This document shows positions 43,216 to 50,068 of a stretch of DNA of 64,000 bases, in pieces. The position numbers and the translations under genes were made by a program. The notes beneath the pieces are model-generated. The model had not been told where the DNA came from. It did no database searches and saw only the letters and a program-made list of their open reading frames with translations. Source of the stretch: Chryseobacterium culicis (GTDB lineage Bacteria > Bacteroidota > Bacteroidia > Flavobacteriales > Weeksellaceae). The stretch spans positions 466,665-530,664 of the forward strand of contig NZ_PCPP01000001.1 in NCBI RefSeq assembly GCF_002979755.1. Reading direction: 5' to 3'. Numbering within the stretch: the stretch's first letter is position 1; every line of letters begins with the position of its first letter.

Positions 43216-43546
43216 GATTTGATGGATTTAAATGAGTTTTAAATTTTTTATTCATAAGAAATGTCTTCTTTGAGACTTTCTGTTTGCTTTCCAGATATTA
43301 TACTCAAATACCTGCTAATGTTCTGATTAAAAAACATAGTAAAGGAAGTTATAAAAAATCATATCACACTAAGTAGAAATAACCAAAATGTTCGGTAGGT
43401 ATTTGTACCCGAAGTTTTTGTTCAATATTATATTTTCATGTGGAAAGTAATTTTCTTTTTTTTAAAGAAAATGTAAGTGTATAAAATCCTGTATATTATT
43501 TGTAAAACAGAAGTAAATCACTATATTAGAGATAAACGATGTTTTT
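43216..43546. other. gene-free stretch upstream of the lipase
   Basis: No gene is seen. TTCGG at 43391 and CCGAA at 43409 form a loose dyad around GTAGGTATTTGTAC. The stretch otherwise holds only AT-rich sequence between the divergent lipase and small membrane-protein genes. Confidence 0.4.
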
Positions 43547-43807
43547 ATGTTAGTGAAATATGTAGTAAAGAAACAAAAGTGTCATGAGTGGATGGTAATG
43601 TGTGGATATGATTACAAAGAAATCTTATTTTCAGAATTAGAAGAAAGTAAAAAGCAAGGTTGGGAATTTGTTCGAAAAAAGATATTTCTGATTACTGACT
43701 TCTGTGATTTTTATAGTACCTCAAATAGATCTGATAGATTAGCAATAATTGGTATTACCGTAGGCTTATTAGCTGTAGTAATTTCTATTATCGGGCTATT
43801 TAAATAA
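43547..43807 (+). CDS. small tail-anchored membrane protein
   Basis: An 86-residue protein of unknown function. The first 60 residues are soluble and contain three cysteines (KKQKCHEWMVMCGYDYKEIL, then FCDFY). The C-terminus is a membrane segment, AIIGITVGLLAVVISIIGLFK, ending at the last residue, so it is tail-anchored with the soluble part in the cytoplasm. It is 53 bp upstream of the alarmone-synthetase-domain gene on the same strand, but a terminator and a new promoter lie between them. It may be independent or a functional partner; position is the only evidence. Confidence 0.55.
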   Translation: MLVKYVVKKQKCHEWMVMCGYDYKEILFSELEESKKQGWEFVRKKIFLITDFCDFYSTSNRSDRLAIIGITVGLLAVVISIIGLFK

Positions 43808-43808
43808 C

Positions 43809-43834
43809 AGCCTTCTCTTTGAGATGGCTTTTTG
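43809..43834 (+). terminator. terminator behind the small membrane protein
   Basis: AGCC-T-TCTC and GAGA-T-GGCT pair with one T/T mismatch, followed by TTTTT. It separates the small membrane protein from the downstream gene. Confidence 0.7.
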
Positions 43835-43835
43835 T

Positions 43836-43843
43836 TATATTTG
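43836..43843 (+). promoter_or_regulatory. promoter -7 box of the RelA/SpoT-domain gene
   Basis: TATATTTG, 17 bp before the ATG. TTTG at 43818-43821 is 14 bp upstream, inside the preceding terminator hairpin, and shorter than usual spacing. Confidence 0.5.
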
Positions 43844-43860
43844 TGAAAACTAGTAATTAG

Positions 43861-44847
43861 ATGGCAAAAATGGATTCAAATGAAATTGAAGAAGAATACA
43901 AAAGTATCAGTGCTGATCTGACAAGTTTTGAAAATGCTCTAATAGAGCAATTAGATAAGCTTTTTAAAGATATTAAGTTAGGCTTCCCAATTCAACATCG
44001 GGTTAAAACACTTAATTCAATAAAAGAAAAGCACGAATCCAAAAGATACACAATAAAAAAATCTATACAAGAGCTTCAAGACCTTGTTGGATTTAGGATT
44101 ATTTTACTATTTAAAAGAGATGTCGCTTCGGTTATTAAACTCTTGGAGGAGAATTTTGATATTGTCAATTCTTACGACACGAGTGATAAACTATCTCACG
44201 ATCAATTTGGTTATTCCTCAAAACATTTAACTTTAAAAATAAAGAAAGAATGGCTTAATGTTCCAACTTTTAGAGGCTTTGAAAATTATACTGCAGAGAT
44301 TCAAGTGAGAACACTATCACAACATAACTGGGCTGAGACCTCAAACGCATTACAATACAAAAATGAGACTAACGTTCCTAAAGAAATATTAAGATCTATA
44401 GGTAGATTATCAGCGCTTCTTGAGACAATAGATTTGGAGCTGGAGAGAACCTTGAGTGAGAGAGAAGTCTATATATCACAAATAAATCTAAATGAAAGCA
44501 ATGAGTTAAATATCGAAACATTAAAAATAGTACTAAATAATTGTTTACCAGAAAATCTTGAAAGAGATAGTGAGAATTATTCAGGTTTGATGAGATTGTT
44601 AGCATTTTTTGAAATAACAAAAGTTGATGAGTTGATTAAAGTGATTCAACATAATGTTCAATTTCCTGATAATAAAAACACTTCAAAAGTTAGATTCAGA
44701 GTAGGAAAAGCTGATTCTTGGAAAAGTAATGAGATGGTTGTTATTACTAATGTTTCAAGTTTAATTGTTTTAATGTTATTGTATTCAGATCATAAAAAAT
44801 GGGATGAGTATGTAAAATATTCTGAAGCAAATTCTTTTATTTTTTAA
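43861..44847 (+). CDS. RelA/SpoT-domain nucleotide pyrophosphokinase
   Basis: A 328-residue protein with a central (p)ppGpp-synthetase domain (about 45-165). Motifs in order are ELQDLVGFRIILLF (Asp74, Arg79), the G-loop FGYSSKHLTL (the common form is GYRSxH), and TAEIQVRTLSQHNWAE (Glu146, Gln148, Arg150, His155). Catalytic residues are preserved, so activity is likely. There is no HD, TGS or ACT domain. The C-terminal 160 residues are an uncharacterised helical region, too long for a plain small alarmone synthetase. Related single-domain proteins include housekeeping SAS and tRNA- or nucleotide-targeting toxins (toxSAS, CapRel). Which applies here is open; it has its own promoter. Confidence 0.82.
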   Translation: MAKMDSNEIEEEYKSISADLTSFENALIEQLDKLFKDIKLGFPIQHRVKTLNSIKEKHESKRYTIKKSIQELQDLVGFRIILLFKRDVASVIKLLEENFDIVNSYDTSDKLSHDQFGYSSKHLTLKIKKEWLNVPTFRGFENYTAEIQVRTLSQHNWAETSNALQYKNETNVPKEILRSIGRLSALLETIDLELERTLSEREVYISQINLNESNELNIETLKIVLNNCLPENLERDSENYSGLMRLLAFFEITKVDELIKVIQHNVQFPDNKNTSKVRFRVGKADSWKSNEMVVITNVSSLIVLMLLYSDHKKWDEYVKYSEANSFIF

Positions 44848-44893
44848 AGCCAGGATTAATTTATTATTAGTTTAACCTATAACAGGAGGAATT

Positions 44894-44941
44894 ATGAAAC
44901 AAGAAAACCCTAGTAACTTAGTTTTTGTTTCTATAATCTAA
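44894..44941 (+). CDS. possible 15-residue peptide with strong Shine-Dalgarno
   Basis: AGGAGG lies 6 bp before ATG 44894 and opens MKQENPSNLVFVSII followed by a stop. Strong Shine-Dalgarno sequences are rare in this group, so the combination stands out. It could be a leader peptide, a gene remnant or chance. Confidence 0.25.
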   Translation: MKQENPSNLVFVSII

Positions 44942-45045
44942 AAAGGCTGGTCATAAAAATAATTTTATGGCTCGTCTTATTTTAAAAATATCAACGTTTT
45001 CACAAAATACAGAATGCAGTCTTACCAAAATATGGAAATAATCAT

Positions 45046-45053
45046 TATTTTTG
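45046..45053 (+). promoter_or_regulatory. frr promoter -7 box
   Basis: TATTTTTG fits TAnnTTTG and is followed by CA. It is 128 bp before the frr start, so frr can be expressed separately from pyrH. Confidence 0.45.
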
Positions 45054-45181
45054 CAGCACTGAATAGTAAAAAATAATTTAAAACAGTAAGAAAACCCTGA
45101 TGTTTACAGTGTTTTTGGGTTTAATTAGTTGATATTCAGTTGAATTAATAGATGTGTAATTTATCAAACTTTAATATAATA

Positions 45182-45736
45182 ATGGAAGAATTAGATCTTA
45201 TATTAGAATCTGTAAAACAAGACATGGATGCAGCGGTAAAGCACCTGGATCACGCATTTCAAAGAATTAGAGCAGGACGTGCTTCTACATCAATGGTTCA
45301 GGATGTAATGGTAGAATATTATGGAGCAATGACTCCTATCAACCAGGTTGCGAATGTCTCTGTTCCGGATGCAATGACAATCTCTATTCAACCTTGGGAC
45401 AGAACAGCAATCAATGCGATTGAAAAAGCGATTATCAATTCCAACTTAGGTTTTGCGCCTTCTAACAATGGAGAAAACATTATCCTTAATGTTCCGCCTT
45501 TAACAGAGGAAAGAAGAAAGGAACTTGCAAAGCAGGCTAAAGTAGAATCTGAGAACACTAAAGTAACGGTAAGAAACGCAAGACAGGATGGTTTGAAAGA
45601 ACTTAAAAAGCTGGATGGAGTTTCTGAAGATGTATTGAAAGGTGTAGAAGAAGAAATTCAGACTTACACTGATAAATACGTTAAGCTTTGCGATGAGCAT
45701 CTTAAGACAAAAGAAGCTGAAATTATGAAAGTATGA
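45182..45736 (+). CDS. frr: ribosome recycling factor
   Basis: I start at MEELDLILESVKQDM, giving 184 residues, the usual length; an upstream reading adds ten unrelated residues. The family signatures are present: LDHAFQRIRAGRASTSMVQDVMVEYYGA in the N-terminal helix and IILNVPPLTEERRKELAKQAK in domain II, followed by the long basic helices VTVRNARQDGLKEL. The factor splits post-termination ribosomes with EF-G. It is separated from pyrH by an accessory block and carries its own promoter-like box. Confidence 0.97.
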   Translation: MEELDLILESVKQDMDAAVKHLDHAFQRIRAGRASTSMVQDVMVEYYGAMTPINQVANVSVPDAMTISIQPWDRTAINAIEKAIINSNLGFAPSNNGENIILNVPPLTEERRKELAKQAKVESENTKVTVRNARQDGLKELKKLDGVSEDVLKGVEEEIQTYTDKYVKLCDEHLKTKEAEIMKV

Positions 45737-45757
45737 TTTTCAGTTTTGAAAATAATG

Positions 45758-45789
45758 AAGGGGTTTCAAATGAGAGGCCTCTTTTTTTA
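45758..45789 (+). terminator. frr terminator
   Basis: AAGGGG (45758-45763) pairs with CCTCTT with one G-T pair, followed by a TTTTTT tract, 21 bp past the frr stop. Confidence 0.6.
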
Positions 45790-45917
45790 TGTAAATTGTT
45801 TTTTACAATGTAATACATTCTTATTTTATACTATATTGATAAATATTTACGTTCATTCATTATATTTAATAAAATTATTCCTGGTGTCTAATTAAAAAAC
45901 AGGAAACGAATACTAAA

Positions 45918-46979
45918 ATGATGACAAAAATTATCGGGGTAGGAAACTATATCCCATCGGAAACAATAACCAATTTATTTTTTGATAACCATGTTTTTCT
46001 TAATGAAGAAGGGATATTGTTAAAAGAGGATAATGCCTCCATTACAGATAAGCTAAAAAAGATTACAGGCATTGAAGAAAGAAGATATGCGCACAGTACA
46101 CAGGTCACCTCAGATCTGGGATTGATTGCAGCACGTTCAGCAATAGAAAATGCAGGAATAGATCCTGAAACATTAGACTATATTATATTTGCCCATAATT
46201 TTGGGGATGTTCGTTTCGGAACAGTTCAGTCGGATATGGTGCCCAGTCTTGCTGCCAGGGTAAAACATTTATTAGGAATCAGAAATAATTTCTGTGTTGC
46301 CTATGATGTTGTTTTTGGATGTCCGGGATGGATTGAAGGGGTCATACAGGCTCATGCATTTATTAAGTCCGGTATAGCGAAACGATGTTTGGTGATTGGA
46401 GCAGAAACCCTTTCCCGTGTGGCGGATATTCATGACAGAGATAGTATGATCTATGCTGACGGCGCAGGAGCAGCGGTTTTGGAAGTGAATCAGAATGATG
46501 ATTCCGGGATTAAGTCTCATTTATCAGCTTCTTATACATTGGAAGAAAAAGATTATCTGTATTTTGGAAAATCTTATAACAATGAGAGATGTCCGGATAC
46601 CCGATACATTAAAATGGATGGCCGAAAAATCTATGAATTTGCTCTTGTCAATGTCCCCGATGCCATGAAAAAATGTCTTGACAACAGTGGTTATTCTATT
46701 GATCAGTTAAATAAAATTATTATTCATCAGGCGAACGAAAAAATGGATGAAGCCATCGTGAGCAGGTTCTATCAATTGTATGGAAAACCGGTTCCGGAAA
46801 ACATTATGCCTATGGTTATTCATAAACTGGGAAACAGCAGTGTCGCTACTATTCCCTCTTTGCTGACAATGATTCTGAAGGATGAGCTGGAACATCATAA
46901 AATCAGCAAAAATGATGTGGTTTTATTTGCTTCCGTAGGAGCAGGAATGAATATTAATGCTTTTGTTTATCAGTTTTAA
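45918..46979 (+). CDS. beta-ketoacyl-ACP synthase III-like protein
   Basis: A 353-residue condensing enzyme of the thiolase fold. The catalytic triad fits KAS III: Cys135 in YDVVFGCPGWIEG, His270 in IIIHQANEKMDEAI, and Asn306 in HKLGNSSVATIPS. It is longer than housekeeping FabH (about 320) and the Cys surroundings differ, so it may be a second KAS III with a specialised substrate, for example in lipid, aryl-polyene or other secondary routes. It has no biosynthetic partners nearby. The second Met is an alternative start. A bidirectional terminator follows. Confidence 0.82.
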   Translation: MMTKIIGVGNYIPSETITNLFFDNHVFLNEEGILLKEDNASITDKLKKITGIEERRYAHSTQVTSDLGLIAARSAIENAGIDPETLDYIIFAHNFGDVRFGTVQSDMVPSLAARVKHLLGIRNNFCVAYDVVFGCPGWIEGVIQAHAFIKSGIAKRCLVIGAETLSRVADIHDRDSMIYADGAGAAVLEVNQNDDSGIKSHLSASYTLEEKDYLYFGKSYNNERCPDTRYIKMDGRKIYEFALVNVPDAMKKCLDNSGYSIDQLNKIIIHQANEKMDEAIVSRFYQLYGKPVPENIMPMVIHKLGNSSVATIPSLLTMILKDELEHHKISKNDVVLFASVGAGMNINAFVYQF

Positions 46980-46986
46980 AATATAA

Positions 46987-47025
46987 AAAAGAGATTGGCT
47001 CAAGGGTCCAATCTCTTTTGTTTTT
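46987..47025. terminator. bidirectional terminator
   Basis: AAAAGAGATTGG (46987-46998) pairs perfectly with CCAATCTCTTTT (47008-47019), followed by GTTTTT. It serves the KAS III-like gene and the convergent lipoprotein gene. Confidence 0.88.
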
Positions 47026-47668
47026 ATAAACATTGTATTGAGCCTTTCTGGTCTTTATGTTTTAATAGAGATTGGTAGCTCTTAAGGATTTCATCCACGC
47101 TACACTGAATTTCTTTTCCTGGAATAGTATCAGGAGCTGTTTTTTCTTTCTGATCGGATTTTATGCTGTATTTCTTTTCAAGACATTTCAGCGGCTGATT
47201 ATTCTGTAGGTAGATACGGGTTTCTGTAATATCATCTTTGGTTACTGGTTTTTCGGGAGTGCCACCATCAAAACTCCACACAGTATCTTGTCTGAAAATA
47301 AAAAATGGTTTTCCATCTTTAATAAAATACTTTTCAGATCCGGAAAAATGACTGTGTTCTGCATAAAAATGTTCTATCACTTTAATTCCATCCTTGTCAG
47401 AATAGAAAGTAACTTCCCCTGAAGGTTCGTCATTACAATCATAATTGAATTTTGAAGAACTCAGCTTTTTAGTTTCCAACTGAGCCTGAAGGACAGCATA
47501 TTCTTTTTTGATCTCAGCAATAGGGTCTTCTTCAGTGCTGCTCTGCATTGAATCCTTTTTTATCACAAGACTATCCCTGGAAACGGATTCTTTATAAGAA
47601 GTTTTCTCTTTTTCATTTTTACAGGAAACAATAAGAAGCAGACCTGCTGCCAGAAATAAGGTTTTCAT
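47024..47668 (-). CDS. uncharacterised lipoprotein
   Basis: I start at MKTLFLAAGLLLIVSC, an evident lipoprotein signal peptide with the Cys at position 16; the longer upstream reading overlaps the LptF/G gene. The product has 214 residues. The linker is charged and Ser/Lys-rich (NEKEKTSYKESVSRDS). The rest has strand-like sequence with SGEVTFYSDKDGIKVIEHFY and DGKPFFIFRQDTVWSF. I do not recognise a family. It follows the LptF/G permease on the same strand, but a terminator lies in the gap. Confidence 0.65.
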   Translation of the reverse strand: MKTLFLAAGLLLIVSCKNEKEKTSYKESVSRDSLVIKKDSMQSSTEEDPIAEIKKEYAVLQAQLETKKLSSSKFNYDCNDEPSGEVTFYSDKDGIKVIEHFYAEHSHFSGSEKYFIKDGKPFFIFRQDTVWSFDGGTPEKPVTKDDITETRIYLQNNQPLKCLEKKYSIKSDQKEKTAPDTIPGKEIQCSVDEILKSYQSLLKHKDQKGSIQCL

Positions 47669-47742
47669 GATAGATACTTTGGTGGCAGATAAAAATACAA
47701 AAAAATTAAAAGCATGAATGATCAATATAAAATCGTATAAAA

Positions 47743-47769
47743 AAAGCTCCGGAATTTCTCCGGAGCTTT
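47743..47769 (-). terminator. terminator of the LptF/G-family gene
   Basis: AAAGCTCCGG pairs with CCGGAGCTTT around a seven-base loop. On the minus strand it is followed by TTTTT, 20 bp past the stop codon. Confidence 0.88.
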
Positions 47770-47789
47770 CTTTTATTTCTATATCAGAT

Positions 47790-49247
47790 TTATTGATATC
47801 TCTGATGTTCTTTACTTTTTGTAAACCTTTTCGTAATCGGTTTGAATAATGCTTTGTATTTCTCTGCATCAAATAACTGTGAATCTGTAAGGGCTTTGTA
47901 CGTCATCCAGACTCCAAAAGGTAGAAGGATCAGGTTGGGAAGCCACGCTGCAAGATAAGGGTTCATTTTCCCACTCCAGGACATATTTTCCACCCCAACA
48001 TTCATGACATAAAAGACAATGAAAATAACAATAGCGATGATGACCGGAAGTCCCATTCCTCCTTTTCTGATGATAGATCCTAAACTCGCCCCAATCAGGA
48101 AAAAGATAATACAGGTTACGGAATAGGCCACGATTCTTTGCTGGTAAATTACCACTTTACTGAAGTACTTTACATTGGAACTGTATTCATTCTTTTTGGA
48201 CTCCAGTGTTGATTTCAGATTGTCAAGCCTGCTGTAGGAATTGTAAATAATTTCCAGCTTTTTTTCCCCTTTCACGGTATCCAGTTTGATCTGGGTTTTA
48301 GGAGCTACTTTATGCTTGTTACCCTTATCCATATAGGTAATGACAGAATTGGTCTGGTTAAGAACTTCCGCTCCGATATTATCAAAGAACTGTTTGTTAT
48401 CTTTCTTGTTTTTGGCAATCGTTCCGTCAAGCTGGTTATAAGTCTGGAAACGATAGTCATCTGTAATCTGTTCTTTTTCTATGGCTTTATTGATGATTTC
48501 ACTGATGTCAAAGTGCGAAACCAATGTATCAAATTTAATGGCCTGATCAGGCTGTTTTAGTCTTACATTATCACCTTTCCCGGCAAAAGCATCTTCAAAA
48601 ACATATCCGTTATAAAGGACAAGCTTTAGAAAGTTCTTGTTAGCAGCCGGAACAAATTTTCCTTTTTCTGCTACCACAGATTGTTGATTTTCGTAAGCGT
48701 TTGCTTTTTTATGTACAAAAACACCTTCAATATTCTCTCCGTTTTCTCCGTATATTTTGTCAAACTTCACCATATAACCGGGAATCTGATCAATAAACTG
48801 CCCGGGAGTAAAGTTGATGGCCGGTTTTGTCTGGGCAATATTGAAAAGCATGTTTTTGGCTTTTTTCTGAAAATCCGGGATAATATTATTGGAGAAGAAA
48901 AACAACATGATGGCCAGTGCCGTTGAAATTCCAAGAAGGGGAATCATTACTCGGGTCAGAGGAATTCCTGCGGCTTTCATTGCTGCAAGCTCATAACGTT
49001 CTCCAAATTCACCGAATGACATAATGCTCGCCAGAAGGATCGTAAGGGGAAGAACCATACTGATTACGTTTACCCCAAGATAAAAGAGAAGCTTAAGGAT
49101 TTGCCAGTAGCTTAATCCCTTTCCCATAAATTGTCCTAACTGAACCCAGATAATGTTTACAATAAAAATGAAAAACAATACGCTGAATATAAAGAAAAAC
49201 GGTCCAAAGAAGGTTTTTATGATATATCGGTCTAGTATTTTTAACAT
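47790..49247 (-). CDS. LptF/LptG-family permease
   Basis: A 485-residue inner-membrane permease of the lipopolysaccharide exporter. It has three N-terminal membrane segments (about 15-35, 55-80, 100-120), a large periplasmic jellyroll domain (about 135-370) and three C-terminal segments (about 375-460). The opening LDRYIIKTFFGPFFFIF and the motif SFGEFGERYELAAMKAAGIPL are typical of YjgP/YjgQ, the latter contacting LptB. It moves LPS from the inner membrane to the periplasmic bridge. The LolA gene lies upstream on the same strand with a terminator between. F versus G is not decidable from sequence by eye. Confidence 0.92.
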   Translation of the reverse strand: MLKILDRYIIKTFFGPFFFIFSVLFFIFIVNIIWVQLGQFMGKGLSYWQILKLLFYLGVNVISMVLPLTILLASIMSFGEFGERYELAAMKAAGIPLTRVMIPLLGISTALAIMLFFFSNNIIPDFQKKAKNMLFNIAQTKPAINFTPGQFIDQIPGYMVKFDKIYGENGENIEGVFVHKKANAYENQQSVVAEKGKFVPAANKNFLKLVLYNGYVFEDAFAGKGDNVRLKQPDQAIKFDTLVSHFDISEIINKAIEKEQITDDYRFQTYNQLDGTIAKNKKDNKQFFDNIGAEVLNQTNSVITYMDKGNKHKVAPKTQIKLDTVKGEKKLEIIYNSYSRLDNLKSTLESKKNEYSSNVKYFSKVVIYQQRIVAYSVTCIIFFLIGASLGSIIRKGGMGLPVIIAIVIFIVFYVMNVGVENMSWSGKMNPYLAAWLPNLILLPFGVWMTYKALTDSQLFDAEKYKALFKPITKRFTKSKEHQRYQ

Positions 49248-49262
49248 GCGCCAAAATTAATC

Positions 49263-49293
49263 AAAAAGCCACAAAGTTTACTTGTGGCTTTTT
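49263..49293 (-). terminator. terminator of lolA
   Basis: AAAAAGCCACAA pairs with TTGTGGCTTTTT around a short loop; the minus strand then reads GATTAATTTT. It lies between lolA and the LptF/G gene. Confidence 0.82.
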
Positions 49294-49357
49294 ATATTTT
49301 GTTATTTTTTTAACTTAAAAAGCAAATTTGCCTGGTTGCGAATTCACTTTCAGCTTT

Positions 49358-50005
49358 TTAAAGTTCTGTAATAATGTAGTTTTTGAACTTATTTTTGTCG
49401 AAAACAAACATATTAGGATCCAACTCCTGGTTTTCTTTGTATTCTTTAATAGCAATTACCGCAACATCTTTGTTGTTGCCATGCTGTTCAAGTTTTACCA
49501 TTTGTTTTTTCGCAGAGTCTACAAAAAGATATACGTACTTTATTCCGTTTGCTTTTACCGGAGTCAGTTTAATAAAATCAGAATTCACCCCATTGACCAT
49601 TTTCTTACCATTGTAGGTAACGTTATAATCATTTCTATAGGTCGTAAGGTAGTTGATAGGGGAGAACATGGTGCTGCTTCCGTTAGGTTTTGCAATGGTT
49701 ACTTCCATATCATCAGCATTGATATTATAAATTTTGTTTCCGTCGAAGATCTGTTCTGTATCCATGATCTTCAGTTTGTATTTTTCTCCGGCAACATAAT
49801 AAATACCAGGTTCTGTTTTTGCCACCTGCCCGTTAAGACCGCTTCCAAAAGAAAATTTGAAGTAAGAATTCTTTTTAGAATTGTAGTTGGCTGTAATATC
49901 ATCCAATATCTTTTTAGCTTTAGCATCAATCTTCTGAGCATTCGCCATACCTACTGCACTTACAACAAAACTTCCTAATATAACTTTTGAAATAATATTT
50001 TTCAT
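49358..50005 (-). CDS. lolA: LolA-like outer-membrane lipoprotein carrier
   Basis: A 215-residue periplasmic chaperone. The signal peptide is MKNIISKVILGSFVVSAVGMANAQ. The mature protein has the LolA half-barrel pattern: AKKILDDITANYNSKKNSYF, then GIYYVAGEKYKLKIMDTEQIFDGNKIYNIN and VTIAKPNG, and PVKANGIKYVYLFVD. LolA carries lipoproteins from the inner to the outer membrane. The neighbour ftsK on the same strand after 63 bp is a common arrangement in Bacteroidota. The LptF/G gene follows, so envelope transport genes cluster here. Confidence 0.9.
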   Translation of the reverse strand: MKNIISKVILGSFVVSAVGMANAQKIDAKAKKILDDITANYNSKKNSYFKFSFGSGLNGQVAKTEPGIYYVAGEKYKLKIMDTEQIFDGNKIYNINADDMEVTIAKPNGSSTMFSPINYLTTYRNDYNVTYNGKKMVNGVNSDFIKLTPVKANGIKYVYLFVDSAKKQMVKLEQHGNNKDVAVIAIKEYKENQELDPNMFVFDKNKFKNYIITEL

Positions 50006-50068
50006 TTTTTTATTTAATAATCTTTAGACATTTTTAATTTTGAAAGGTTAAATCATTCAATTTTTCCT

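Larger units (their letters stand above)
44848..45181. other. gene-poor stretch before frr
   Basis: Holds a 15-codon reading with strong Shine-Dalgarno (44894-44941), a hairpin CATAAAA/TTTTATG near 44953-44970, the frr -7 box, and a weak AAACCC/GGGTTT stem (45092-45097 with 45117-45122) in the frr leader. No larger gene is seen. Confidence 0.45.

Noticed and set aside
49328..49978. 216-codon plus-strand reading opposite lolA
   Set aside because: It is the antisense shadow of lolA: the lolA product has a signal peptide and family motifs, while the other strand shows none.
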